Assembly (NCBI GenBank): GCA_963787485.1
Contig: CAWBDF010000007.1
Span: forward strand, 1,116,001 to 1,180,000
Direction of reading: 5' to 3'
Source: Bog-473 sp963787485
Lineage (GTDB): Bacteria; Actinomycetota; Acidimicrobiia; Acidimicrobiales; RAAP-2
Length of the DNA stretch: 64,000 bases
Shown here: one piece after another, positions 1 through 8,094 of the stretch
Layout of the letters: every line of letters starts with the position of its first letter
Position numbering within the stretch: position 1 is the first letter of the stretch
The notes under the pieces: model-generated
What the model saw: only the letters and a program-made list of their open reading frames with translations
Databases searched by the model: none
Told to the model about the DNA's origin: nothing
Made by a program: the position numbers and the translations under genes

Positions 1-1
1 C

Positions 2-265
2 CTCATCAGCTCACGCCTGCGCTCTGCCGCGGCGCGGTGTTTTGAACAATGGGAATGCCTCATCGCCGCACGCCTCCGGGCTGAAGGTTGGCCAGAACGC
101 TCGGTCGGGGAGGCGGCCTCGTCGGCCCTATCCCTCGTGGAGGGCGCGCTCCTCCTCGCTCGGGTCACCGGCGACCTAGGTCATCTCGCTCATGCCAAGC
201 GCAGTGCGGCATCCCTGTTTGCCGCGCCCAGAGTGAAGACGAGACAGGGGCGACCGACACGGTAA
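2..265 (+). CDS. TetR-family regulator, C-terminal part (5' end outside window)
   Basis: The frame is open from base 2 to a TAA at 263-265 (87 codons). The translation has the helical ligand-binding C-terminus typical of TetR regulators: a Cys-Phe-x-x-Trp segment near the start, then SVGEAAS and SLVEGALLLARVTGDLGHL, closely resembling the last helices of the LmrA/YxaF-like group. The DNA-binding N-terminus lies left of the window, so the regulated gene is unknown. It is clearly in codon phase (high GC at third positions). The call rests on remembered family patterns, not a search. Confidence 0.65.
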   Translation, partial: LISSRLRSAAARCFEQWECLIAARLRAEGWPERSVGEAASSALSLVEGALLLARVTGDLGHLAHAKRSAASLFAAPRVKTRQGRPTR

Positions 266-322
266 TTGGGTAAGCCGACCGGGTCGCAGTGAGTATTCCC
301 GTTGTGCGAAGTGCCCCACCGT

Positions 323-339
323 GCCGGCGTTCGGGGACA
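323..339 (+). repeat. copy of dispersed intergenic motif, TTC variant
   Basis: GCCGGCGTTCGGGGACA, 30 bp before the start of the gene at 369. It shares the GCCGGCG and GGGG blocks with the motif at 30108. Confidence 0.4.
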
Positions 340-368
340 CACCTGGGCGACGAGTAAGACTGGGGCCG

Positions 369-719
369 ATGAGTCACGTTCGAGCATTCGTCAGCCCCAC
401 ATTGGACAACCTGGGCACTCGATATGTAGGACTGAATGTGTCGGTGCAGCCTGATGATGGACCAGAGATCGCCTCAGAGGTCTTTGGAGAGATGAAGCCA
501 GCCATAAGTTGGGCGGAGCAACAGGCTGCTGAGGTTGTGGTGTTGCTCGATGGAATAGCGTTCAGGGCTGGAACATGGCGAGACGAGCCCGAGCCGGGAG
601 TTTTTCAGTTCGATCTGGCAGACGCCGAAGAGCGATGGGCGAGGCTCCGCAATGCCGTTGTACCCCCGGTTCCGAAAACCACGCAGAACACTCAGCGGGC
701 AATCTGGAAGTCCGACTGA
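369..719 (+). CDS. hypothetical protein, 116 aa
   Basis: This start (ATG 369, MSHVRAFV) is preferred over an in-frame ATG at 321 because the upstream 16 codons overlap a dispersed intergenic repeat. The product is a small, soluble, acidic protein with no signal peptide or membrane segment. The middle part is amphipathic (EVFGEMKPAISWAEQQAAEV), then comes a strand-rich stretch ending in Trp-Ala-Arg-Leu-Arg. I recognise no family. Neighbours are a TetR fragment upstream on the same strand and a SIMPL protein downstream; no operon is evident because repeat copies lie on both sides. Confidence 0.5.
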   Translation: MSHVRAFVSPTLDNLGTRYVGLNVSVQPDDGPEIASEVFGEMKPAISWAEQQAAEVVVLLDGIAFRAGTWRDEPEPGVFQFDLADAEERWARLRNAVVPPVPKTTQNTQRAIWKSD

Positions 720-730
720 ATCGACTCAGA

Positions 731-748
731 ACCGGCGTACGGAGGCAG
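731..748 (+). repeat. copy of dispersed intergenic motif
   Basis: ACCGGCGTACGGAGGCAG, 12 bp after the stop of the preceding gene. It differs from the consensus at three positions. Confidence 0.45.
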
Positions 749-943
749 ATCGAGAGATCGGATTGACCTCAATGCGCCTCGGGTATCACCAAGGCATGAC
801 TGTTCCAGAGGAGCCAACACCTATCGAACCTCAGCCTGAGCCGAATCCTCCTTCTCCTGTGCCGGAGCCTGAGCCCATGGCTCTTTAGGAAGAGTCGACC
901 CGCTGCCGAAAGGTTGCACCTTTCGCCAAAGGGCGTGCCCGGA

Positions 944-960
944 TCCGGCGTTCGGGGATA
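944..960 (+). repeat. copy of dispersed intergenic motif, TTC variant
   Basis: TCCGGCGTTCGGGGATA, 50 bp before the likely start of the SIMPL gene. It is nearly identical to the copy at 323. Confidence 0.4.
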
Positions 961-1009
961 CGACCGTGCACCGGGCAGACAGCCGCGGACACCCACTACG
1001 GTCTGCGTC

Positions 1010-1651
1010 GTGGATGAATCCCTCCGGCAGGTTCGTGTAACCGGCGAGGGTTCGGTGCCAGCCACCCCCGATCGTTACGTGCTGGTGGCGGTACTCAATG
1101 CAATGGCCGAATCCGGGGCCGAGGCACTGACGCTGGTGGCTTCATTGGTTCAGTCCGCACAAGAATCTCTCCGAGACCAAGGTCTACCTCGTGACTCGCT
1201 GCGAACTCAGAACTTGATGCTTCAAGACTGGTTCGACCAGGGCCAGCAGCGAGTGACGGCTCGGGTGGCCAGTCACGAGGTTGAGATCTCAGTCAGTGAT
1301 GTCGAGACCCTGAGTTCGGTTATCGCCACACTCGGTTCGGTCGTAGGCGACAACCTGCAACTGAGGGGTCTTCGGCCAACCGTTTCAGACAGTGACCCGC
1401 TCTACCACGAGGCACAGAAGCTCGCCGTGGCACAGGCCCGATCCAAGGCGGAGGTACTTGCCGCCGCCACCGGCATCACGCTTGGCCCTGTGGTCTCGAT
1501 ACAAGAGGTCGGCAACGTCGGAGGATTGGTGAGGCAGCCGATGGCGGCCTCTGGGTTCGGTGGGGGCCGGGCTCTACAACCTCAGGTTCCCCTGGAGCCA
1601 GCAACACTCACGGTATCCGCCTTTGTCACGATCAGCTACGCCATCGGATAG
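1010..1651 (+). CDS. SIMPL (DUF541) domain protein
   Basis: The 213-residue product, counted from GTG 1010, shows the SIMPL/DUF541 pattern: an N-terminal VRVTGEGSVPATPDRYVL segment, long alternating strands and helices, a central SVSDVETLSSVIATLG stretch, and a C-terminal QPQVPLEPATLTVSAFVTISYAIG strand. The family (for example BP26/OMP28 and YggE) forms ring-shaped assemblies and is usually exported. Here no signal peptide is visible from the GTG start, and the 32 codons upstream are poor coding sequence containing a dispersed repeat. It may therefore be cytoplasmic, or the true export signal may have been lost. Single-gene unit. Confidence 0.8.
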   Translation: MDESLRQVRVTGEGSVPATPDRYVLVAVLNAMAESGAEALTLVASLVQSAQESLRDQGLPRDSLRTQNLMLQDWFDQGQQRVTARVASHEVEISVSDVETLSSVIATLGSVVGDNLQLRGLRPTVSDSDPLYHEAQKLAVAQARSKAEVLAAATGITLGPVVSIQEVGNVGGLVRQPMAASGFGGGRALQPQVPLEPATLTVSAFVTISYAIG

Positions 1652-1705
1652 CCGCTACTTATCCGGAGCATCGAACTGGGATAGCCGAGTTTCGACTGAG
1701 CCGAC

Positions 1706-2236
1706 CTAGCTCGGACGACTTTCTGCAGAGGTGATCAACTTGTTCAAGGTCGTCTCAGCGTCCACCAGACCTTGCGCCTGAATCGCACCAGTTATTGGAA
1801 GGTTGGTGGAATCGAGCACCCCAATCTGTGCGAGAAGTGACGCCTGGTCCCAATAGATGTGCTCGGAAGCAACCTTGTCGTCTTCGATGGCCATTACCAC
1901 CACCACCGGGATCTCCACCCTACGACCGGTCGGGGGGATGCCCGGAAGCCAGAACGGCATCTCGACGGAGTGAGTGAATCGCATGATCAACTCGTCGACT
2001 ACACGCTCGGTGCCAACGGTTCGAGATACCTGCTCAACCTCGGTGTCGTCTGGCCATGCCGGAATAAACGAGTCACGATAGAACGTGTGGAGCTGATCGG
2101 TGCTTCGACCGCCGGTGAGCACCGGCACATGGATGACGGTCGGACGATCGACCATCGTCTTCATAGTGGCATCAGCGTCTTTGGCTTGGAATTCCAAAGC
2201 AACATGCTGATCGAACAACAGGCCAAGATCGGCCAT
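1706..2236 (-). CDS. SnoaL-like / NTF2-fold protein
   Basis: The product is 176 aa from ATG 2236 (MADLGLLFDQH). An upstream in-frame ATG at 2275 would add 13 low-quality residues. The layout is that of the SnoaL-like ester-cyclase/NTF2 fold: an N-terminal helix (FDQHVALEFQAKDADATMKT), then a conserved VDRPTVIHVPVLTGG block, a YRDSFIPAWP segment, and a final strand region with an HIYWDQASLLAQIG motif. Related actinobacterial proteins are usually annotated nuclear transport factor 2 family. Substrate unknown. It is convergent with the SIMPL gene (55 bp gap). Confidence 0.7.
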   Translation of the reverse strand: MADLGLLFDQHVALEFQAKDADATMKTMVDRPTVIHVPVLTGGRSTDQLHTFYRDSFIPAWPDDTEVEQVSRTVGTERVVDELIMRFTHSVEMPFWLPGIPPTGRRVEIPVVVVMAIEDDKVASEHIYWDQASLLAQIGVLDSTNLPITGAIQAQGLVDAETTLNKLITSAESRPS

Positions 2237-2343
2237 CGATGGCCTCCCAACGTCTGCGGTTGGCGACCGGGCCAACCGACCAATGGGATCCCACGGCTAG
2301 TGGAAACAGCGTCGAGCATAGAGTCGGATTGAGGGACACCGTC

Positions 2344-2364
2344 CCGGCAGCGAACGGGGGCAGG
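2344..2364 (+). repeat. copy of dispersed intergenic motif, AGCGAAC variant
   Basis: Twenty-one bases, beginning CCGGCAGCGAAC and ending GGGGGCAGG, between the SnoaL-like gene and the Clp-N gene. Same variant as the copies at 3371 and 44116. Confidence 0.45.
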
Positions 2365-2386
2365 GCGTCAGCATCGAACACACGAC

Positions 2387-3142
2387 CTATTCGTCAGCGA
2401 CCTCATGACGCAGGGTCTCTATCTCTTCGACGACCTGCGTACGGCGCTCCACGGTCACGGAATCGACCCGGAGGCCCAAGACCCCGATGGCCTGGTTCTG
2501 CGACAGCTCAAAGGGAGGCTCCATGAGGACAGCTCGTGCTGCCCTTCGATCCGCAGATCCCCTCAAGACCTCAACCACCTCACCGAGATGATCGATACCC
2601 CACAAGACACCTTCGAGCACTTCGAGCCGTTGGCTCCGGTCACCGCCGAGTGCGAGTGCGAGCGCACTGGGGAGCGACGAGCCAAGGACCGGGCTCACCA
2701 ATAGAGTGCGCTCGGCCAACAAAGCGTCGACCCGCTGCACAACCTCTTGCGGGGTGATATCCAGCCCGGCTAAGACAGCCTCTATGGTGTCATCCTTCTG
2801 TTCGAGAAGTGCGACGAGCAAATGCTCCGTATCGATACCACCATCCGCTAGATCCCACGAGATCTGCAGAGACCTCTCGATGATTCTCATCGTGGTCTTG
2901 GAGAACGGTTCGGAGCCTGATGTCTGTCCAGTCTGTTGACGCCCCTGTTCTTCAATCAGCTCACGAGTTTGGTCGTAATCAGCGCCGGCATCCGAGAGAG
3001 CCTTGGCAGCAATGCCCACACCTTCTCGCAGCATGCCCAAGAGGAGGTGTTCTGGGCCGATAGAGCTGTCGAGCTGGTCCTGGGCCTCCTCCTGCGCCAG
3101 TACAAGGATTCGGCGGGCTCCATCAGTGAAATGCTCGAACAT
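2387..3142 (-). CDS. stand-alone Clp N-domain protein
   Basis: The 251-residue product has two Clp_N repeats and no AAA+ domain. Repeat 1 (residues about 1-75) begins MFEHFTDGARRILVLAQEEA and contains the hallmark GPEHLLLGMLREG. Repeat 2 (about 80-150) contains DTEHLLVALLEQKD. The last 100 residues are helical and of unknown function. Clp_N domains bind substrates or adaptors on ClpA/ClpC ATPases, and stand-alone forms such as ClpC1-related ClpX3/Clp-R proteins occur in actinobacteria. This one is probably a ClpC adaptor or decoy. Start chosen at ATG 3142, where the family begins; the ATG 12 codons earlier is not conserved-looking. Confidence 0.85.
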   Translation of the reverse strand: MFEHFTDGARRILVLAQEEAQDQLDSSIGPEHLLLGMLREGVGIAAKALSDAGADYDQTRELIEEQGRQQTGQTSGSEPFSKTTMRIIERSLQISWDLADGGIDTEHLLVALLEQKDDTIEAVLAGLDITPQEVVQRVDALLAERTLLVSPVLGSSLPSALALALGGDRSQRLEVLEGVLWGIDHLGEVVEVLRGSADRRAARAVLMEPPFELSQNQAIGVLGLRVDSVTVERRTQVVEEIETLRHEVADE

Positions 3143-3187
3143 CCCACCAGGGTGCCAGACGCCGTTGGCTCGCTGCACGCACCCCTA

Positions 3188-3205
3188 GCCGGCGTACGGG
3201 GGCAG
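3188..3205 (+). repeat. copy of dispersed intergenic motif
   Basis: GCCGGCGTACGGGGGCAG, one mismatch to the consensus, 46 bp upstream of the Clp-N start codon. Confidence 0.5.
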
Positions 3206-3370
3206 TTAATAGGCGATCTAGGATTGACTCGAACCCGCTCAAGGCTCGCCTACCCGGTAAGGGCGAGTCTCAACCCGCAGTCGGCGAGGGTGACCGCCCG
3301 TTCGAGCCGGGCCGGGTCCGGGACGACCTCGTGCTGCGGGCACGGTGGGAGTCCGCTAACAGTCTCCTTC

Positions 3371-3389
3371 CCGGCAGCGAACTGGGTCA
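3371..3389 (+). repeat. copy of dispersed intergenic motif, AGCGAAC variant
   Basis: CCGGCAGCGAACTGGGTCA, between the Clp-N gene and the response-regulator gene. Confidence 0.4.
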
Positions 3390-3556
3390 CGTGCGAAGCG
3401 GAGGTAGCTCGTCCGGGCGGAAGCAGACAACCGATGCTCGTTGTGCGACTGACCTCGTTGAACGTCCAGGGCCGAATCGCCGACGTTCCTAAGAGTCTCG
3501 CAGCCAACGCCACTCGGGCGCCCGGTGACACTCCAAGGGTTGACCCGGGAGTCGCC

Positions 3557-4245
3557 TCAGGAGATGCCGCTTCGCACGGCTTGGACGGCTGCTTGGATGC
3601 GGTTGTCCAGGTGCAGCTTCGACAGGATGCTGGCAACGTGGTTGTGGATGGTGTTTCTGCTGAGCGAGAGTTCGTCCGCGATGTCCTGATTGCTCTTTCC
3701 GCTGGCGAGCCGCTCGAAAATCTCCACCTCTCGCAGGGTTAGGGCGGCGCGGATTGCACTCGCGGCGTTGTCGCTGGTGGCGGTGACCGGCATGTCGCGT
3801 TCGCGAATGCGTTGCAGGAGCTTCCCGGCGATCTGGGAGGAGATTACCGATTCTCCGCCGGCGGTTGCCTTTACGGCGGCGATGATCTCTTCCGGCGTCG
3901 CAGTCTTGAGGATGTAGCCGCTTGCCCCAGCGACGATCGCTTCGACCACCCGGGTTTCCTCGGTGCGGGTGAGGATCAGGACCGCGAGGCGGGAGCCAAC
4001 AGAGTGATCTGCTCGACTGTCTTCACGCCCGCACGATCGGGCAGTCGTAGGTCCATGAGTACAACGTCGGGACGTAAATCTACAACCAGCCTTACCGCGT
4101 CCTGGGCATTGGCGGCTTCGGCGACGATGTCGAACCCGGCACTTGTCAGGCTCTGGGTCAAGGCCCCACGGATGATGCGCTCGTCATCAACCAGGACGAG
4201 TGTGATCGGAGCCCTGTGCCAATCAGTGGAATCTTGGGTCTGCAT
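3557..4245 (-). pseudogene. NarL/LuxR-type response regulator, one-base frameshift
   Basis: Two frames together give a complete NarL-type regulator of about 229 aa. The receiver domain (from ATG 4245, MQTQDSTDW) has the acidic pair VLVDDE, the phospho-acceptor Asp in DVVLMDLRLPD, and, after the shift, VLILTRTEE and GASGYILKTATPEEI with the conserved Lys. The LuxR helix-turn-helix follows (LTLREVEIFERLASGKSNQD, then LSLSRNTIHNHVASILSKL). The reading frame breaks near 3984, where one G seems to be missing from the Arg-Val codons. No histidine kinase is adjacent, so it was an orphan even when intact. A sequencing indel is an alternative to true inactivation. Confidence 0.8.
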
Positions 4246-4536
4246 TCCTACCAAATAATTGGTACCCGCCAAGCGTGAACCTACACGGGCGGGCGCGCAC
4301 GATCTCTTGCAGCAACAAATAGTTCCGTCTTATCCGAGCCCATCTAATACCCCTCGGGGGCCCGAATGGGCCGCCCAACAAGATCCGAAGGGGCCATGTA
4401 CAGAGCTGCACCGCTGGCTTAAGTTCCAGCTCAGCGGTCGTACAGAGACGAACGACACGAGCCATTCCGGGGAAATGCCGTATGGACGGCGAATCGCACC
4501 CGCCGGCCGACGACTCCGCCGGGGGAAGGCATCGTC

Positions 4537-6600
4537 ATGAAGGCAAAGCGGAAGCGGATCTACTCCCCCAGTCGGATCGTTGCCCTGGTGGTCATCGGGG
4601 TGATGTTGTTCGGCCTGGCGTACATCGGGTTCGCACCCGGCGACGCCGCGGTCTCGGTCCCGCAGGGGGCGCACGCCGGCCAGCTGACCATGCACCCGTG
4701 CACCTATTCCACCGAGAAAGGCACCTACCGCGCCGACTGCGGAACGCTCGTCGTGCCCGAGAACCGGGCAGACCCCCGGTCGCGCCTGATCGCGCTACCG
4801 GTGACCCGGATCCTGGCTCGCTCATCGCACCCGTTGGCGCCAATCTTCCATCTCAACGGCGGCCCTGGCAGAACCAACATGACGTTCCCCCAAGCGAACC
4901 GCCTGGTCGCCCAGCACGATGTCGTCATGGTCGGTTACCGCGGCGTCGACGGCTCTTCGGTGCTGAACTGTCCCGAGGTGACAGCGGCGCTCGAGAACTC
5001 CGCTGACTACCTCGCCAAAGCGTCGCTGACTGCGTACTCAGATGCCTTCGCTGCGTGCGCTAAGCGGCTTGAGCGAAGCGGCGTCGACCTCGCCGGCTAC
5101 ACGATGGAGGAGCAGGCCGCCGACATCGAAGCTGCTCGCGTCGCGCTCGGCTACAAGAGCATCGACCTGCTCAGCGAGAGCGCCGGGACCCGTCTGGCGA
5201 TGATCTACCAGTGGCGGTACCCGAAGAGTGTCGACCGCTCGGTGATGGTCGGGGTCAACCCGCCCGGGAACTTCATTTACAGCGGAGCCGAGATCGATCA
5301 GGGGATCGAGGCTTACTCGGCGCTGTGCGCGAAGCAGTCTGCCTGCCGCGCCCGCACCAAAAACCTCGCCGCGAGCATGAAGCACACAGCGGCCGACATG
5401 CCGAGCAGTTGGTTCTCCCTGCCGATCAAGCCGGGCAACGCCCTGGTCGGGACGTTCCTCGGGCTCACGGAGGCGACCTCGGTGGATGCGCCACTGTCCG
5501 GGCCGGAGACCCTCGACTCGTGGATCTCCGCCGCGCAGGGCGATCCGAGCGGCCTGTGGCTGCTGTCGTGGCTGTCCGAAGTCGCCCTCCCCACGTCGTT
5601 CGTCTGGGGCGAGTTTGCAAGCATCGGGATGGCCGACGCGCAGCCCGTCGAGCGCTACTTCAGCTCCGGCGCGGACCGGGGCTCGATCATCGGCAATCCC
5701 CTCGGGGAGTTCTTGTGGGGGGCAGGAGGCATGGCTCACGCCTGGCCGGCCAACCCGGGTGAGCACCAGTACACCAGCGTGCAGAACTCGAACGTCCCGA
5801 CGCTGCTCATCGGCGGGACGCTCGACTTCGAGACGCCGGCTCAGAACGCCACGAAGGAGCTGCTGACGCACCTTTCCAACGGGCATCAGGTCATCCTGTC
5901 CGGGCTCGGGCACGTGGACGACTTCGACGCCTACGAGCCGAGCGCCAGCACGCAGCTGCTGACCACGTTCTACGCCACCGGCCGGGTCGACACGTCCGGC
6001 TACACCCCGAACAAGGTCAGCTTCACCACATCACAATCGCAGACAGGGATTGCCAAGGACATCCTTGGGACAATGGTCGGCGTCGCTTTGTTGGCAGTGA
6101 TCTGGCTCGTGGTGTTGGCGATCCGGATCCGCCGCCGAGGCGGTACCGGCCGCAAGACGGGCGCATGGATCCGTTCGGCCGGTCCGATCGTGTTCGGACT
6201 CGGCGGATGGTTCCTCGGCGAACTGTTGGTACTGCGGTTCTGGCCGAGCCGGGCGGTCCCCGACCAGCTGCTGGCAGGGGTCTCGATCGCGGTGCCGATC
6301 TGGCTCGGGGTCTACGCCGGCTGGGTCCGCACCGACACGCCGAAGGCGATGCGGGCCAAGGGCATCGGTGCCGCGGGTGTCGGTGCGGTGGTCGGAACCG
6401 CATTCGGTTTCCACGCGACCAGCGGGCAGATGGCGTTGATCACGACGATCATCGGTGCGGCGGTCGTGTCGAACCTGAGCCTGCTCGTGCTCGACATCTG
6501 GACCGAACGGGCCGCCTCCCGGGGAACGGCCGCTCCGGCGGTGGATCCGTCGGAGATGGAGCACCTGGAGACGGAGCACCTGGAGCCCGCCCTGCACTGA
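4537..6600 (+). CDS. membrane-anchored alpha/beta hydrolase (TAP-like, S33 family)
   Basis: The 687-residue protein has an N-terminal membrane anchor or signal (about residues 13-31, IVALVVIGVMLFGLAYIGF), then a TAP/tripeptidyl-peptidase-like alpha/beta hydrolase. Visible features are CGTLVVPENR, the oxyanion region FHLNGGPG, GYRGVDGSS, the nucleophile elbow LLSESAGT (Ser in the S-E-S-A-G context), and a C-terminal Asp (GGTLDFETPA) and His (SGLGHVDDF). The last about 170 residues add several membrane helices (LGTMVGVALLAVIWLVVLAI and following). It probably releases N-terminal peptides or hydrolyses esters outside the cell. The C-terminal membrane domain makes it longer than the usual secreted SlpD/TAP forms. 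Confidence 0.8.
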   Translation: MKAKRKRIYSPSRIVALVVIGVMLFGLAYIGFAPGDAAVSVPQGAHAGQLTMHPCTYSTEKGTYRADCGTLVVPENRADPRSRLIALPVTRILARSSHPLAPIFHLNGGPGRTNMTFPQANRLVAQHDVVMVGYRGVDGSSVLNCPEVTAALENSADYLAKASLTAYSDAFAACAKRLERSGVDLAGYTMEEQAADIEAARVALGYKSIDLLSESAGTRLAMIYQWRYPKSVDRSVMVGVNPPGNFIYSGAEIDQGIEAYSALCAKQSACRARTKNLAASMKHTAADMPSSWFSLPIKPGNALVGTFLGLTEATSVDAPLSGPETLDSWISAAQGDPSGLWLLSWLSEVALPTSFVWGEFASIGMADAQPVERYFSSGADRGSIIGNPLGEFLWGAGGMAHAWPANPGEHQYTSVQNSNVPTLLIGGTLDFETPAQNATKELLTHLSNGHQVILSGLGHVDDFDAYEPSASTQLLTTFYATGRVDTSGYTPNKVSFTTSQSQTGIAKDILGTMVGVALLAVIWLVVLAIRIRRRGGTGRKTGAWIRSAGPIVFGLGGWFLGELLVLRFWPSRAVPDQLLAGVSIAVPIWLGVYAGWVRTDTPKAMRAKGIGAAGVGAVVGTAFGFHATSGQMALITTIIGAAVVSNLSLLVLDIWTERAASRGTAAPAVDPSEMEHLETEHLEPALH

Positions 6601-6651
6601 TCGCCCGGGCTTTAATCGAGATCTTCCAACGAATCGAAAAAGGGGATGGGC

Positions 6652-7398
6652 ATGACCACAGCGTTAGGAACGAATGCAGTGAGACGACGGCCGATGGAGG
6701 GGATGCGGAAACTGCTCTGGTCGCGGGCATCTTCTACTTGATCACCTTCGTTTCGCTCCCGGCGGTTGTCCTGCTCCATCCCGTCTTGTACCAAACAAAC
6801 TTCATCCTTGGTTCCGGTTCCGACACCCGCGTGCTTCTTGGTTGCTTCCTGTATTTCATCACCGCCTTGGCCGGCATAGGCACCGCCGTGACACTTTTTC
6901 CAGTAGTCAAGCGACAGAACGAGACGGTTGCACTCGGCTTGGTGGCCTCGCGTGTTTTGGAAGGCTCCATCCTTGTTATCGGCACTCTCAGCCTCCTTGC
7001 AGTAGTGGCGCTGCGACAGAATCTGGGAGCATGGACACGGATCACGCTTCCCTTGTCGCCGTCGGACATGCGCTCGTCCACGTCCGAGACTGGACCTTCG
7101 TGCTCGGAGATAGCTCATGCCGGGCGTGAATGCGTTGCTGCTGGGCTACTTGATGTACCGATCCGGCCTTGTCCCGCGTCTCATCCCCACGCTGGGGCTC
7201 ATCGGTGCTCCGTTGCTCTTCATTTCCGCAACTGCAACCTTGTTCCGCGGCGACCACCAGGTCACCGCATTGGCGGGGATTGCTGGTCTCCTCATCGCCC
7301 TTTGGGAGCTGTCGCTCGGCCTCTGGCTCACCTTCAAAGGATTCAATCGGTCTCCAGTCCTCTCTCAGAACGCAAGTCCCGAGGTGCAGCCAATCTGA
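6652..7398 (+). pseudogene. DUF4386 membrane protein with three frameshifts
   Basis: Reading three frames in turn gives a full DUF4386 protein of about 248 aa. Frame 1 has MTTALGTNAVRRRPMEGMRK; then TALVAGIFYLITFVSLPAVV onward; then DHASLVAVGHALVHVRDWTF; finally MPGVNALLLGYLMYRSGLVP to the end. Each break fits one missing base: in the AAA run near 6711, near 7032, and near 7111. About six membrane helices are predicted. DUF4386 proteins are uncharacterised integral membrane proteins. Three independent deletions in 750 bp argue for a decayed gene or for a poorly polished stretch of sequence. It lies 50 bp after the hydrolase on the same strand. Confidence 0.8.
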
Positions 7399-7491
7399 TC
7401 GCGAGATAAGGCGCAATTCGTCGCCCCTCCCGCCCCCTGCTCCCCGTTCCGGTGCGCCCTGCTGTCCCAGTCGTGCCGTACGGGGCGTAGC

Positions 7492-7545
7492 CTAGAGCTC
7501 AATCTCGTTCCCGTCCGGATCGAGCACATGCACGCTCCTGGAGCG
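7492..7545 (-). pseudogene. possible C-terminal tail fragment of a VOC/glyoxalase protein
   Basis: In a frame different from the cupin gene that overlaps it, the last 15 codons read RSVHVLDPDGNEIEL and stop at 7492. DPDGN-x-IEL is the classic last strand of glyoxalase/VOC proteins, including the metal-binding Glu. Nothing else of such a gene is visible upstream, so this may be a scar of a lost gene fused to the cupin 3' end. It is a short match and could be coincidence. Confidence 0.35.
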
Positions 7546-8020
7546 GCGGTCCAACCGGCCTGAGGTCGTGTGAGGCAGCGATCCGCGCGAGTTCCTCCAT
7601 GGGCGGGAACAGCGGCTGGGTCGGAACGACCCGCGCCGCGGCAGGACAACTGAGGTCTCGAATGAAGTCGCGGAAGCTGGCGTTGTCATGCACCAGGAGG
7701 ATCCGCGCCTCCTCTTCGCCGACCACCCGGAACGTGTGCGGCACGCCGCGGGGCATGGAGACCCAATGCCCGGCGCCGACGACCAGTTCCTCGTCGCCAC
7801 AGCGCACCACCATTTGGCCGCTAAGGATGTACCAGGTGTCGTCCAGGTCGTCGTGAACGTGCAGCGGGGGCGACGAACCGGCCGGCAGGGTCATCTCGAG
7901 CACCACGGTGTCCATTCCGGGTGCGCAGCGGTGCTCGACGACCAAGGTGTCGAGGAACCACCATGCCTGTGCCTGCTCGTTCTCTGGGGAGTCAACAACT
8001 GCTGTCGTCACTTCGGCCAC
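7499..8020 (-). CDS. cupin-domain protein
   Basis: The 173-residue protein contains a single cupin_2 barrel. The motif-1 region is LPAGSSPPLHVHDDLDDTWYILSG (His-x-His with a downstream Glu replaced by Asp-Asp-Thr). Motif 2 is GHWVSMPRGVPHTFRV, with the conserved His. A C-terminal helical tail FPPMEELARIAASHDL follows. Such proteins bind a divalent metal and act as isomerases, dioxygenases or sensors; the substrate is unknown. It is transcribed divergently from a MarR regulator across a 74-bp spacer with repeated half-sites, so it is probably the MarR target. The last about 15 residues look abnormal and may result from a local rearrangement. Confidence 0.75.
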   Translation of the reverse strand: MAEVTTAVVDSPENEQAQAWWFLDTLVVEHRCAPGMDTVVLEMTLPAGSSPPLHVHDDLDDTWYILSGQMVVRCGDEELVVGAGHWVSMPRGVPHTFRVVGEEEARILLVHDNASFRDFIRDLSCPAAARVVPTQPLFPPMEELARIAASHDLRPVGPPLQERACARSGRERD

Positions 8021-8060
8021 CTCCTGATCAGAACTCGTCCCGTTCAGGTAGTCCGGTATC

Positions 8061-8093
8061 CTTACGACCTAGATCGTATGGTAACCTTACGAC
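8061..8093 (+). promoter_or_regulatory. putative MarR operator in the divergent cupin/MarR spacer
   Basis: CTTACGAC occurs twice in direct orientation (8061-8068 and 8086-8093). TACGA (8063) pairs with TCGTA (8074) across a 6-bp centre, and GTAACCTTAC (8081-8090) is a short palindrome. The cluster starts 2 bp before the MarR start codon and lies 40 bp from the cupin start, the expected place for autoregulation plus control of the neighbour. Inferred from symmetry and position only. Confidence 0.5.
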
Positions 8094-8094
8094 T

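Larger units (their letters stand above)
3143..3556. other. intergenic region with two dispersed motif copies
   Basis: This 414-bp gap between the Clp-N gene and the response regulator has no convincing gene. It contains motif copies at 3188-3205 and 3371-3389, and an imperfect inverted pair CTCGCC/GGCGAG around 3245-3267. The remainder is low-complexity GC-rich sequence. Confidence 0.5.

Noticed and set aside
7040..7420. Independent small gene at 7117-7398
   Set aside because: The peptide is the last third of the broken DUF4386 protein and not a separate gene.
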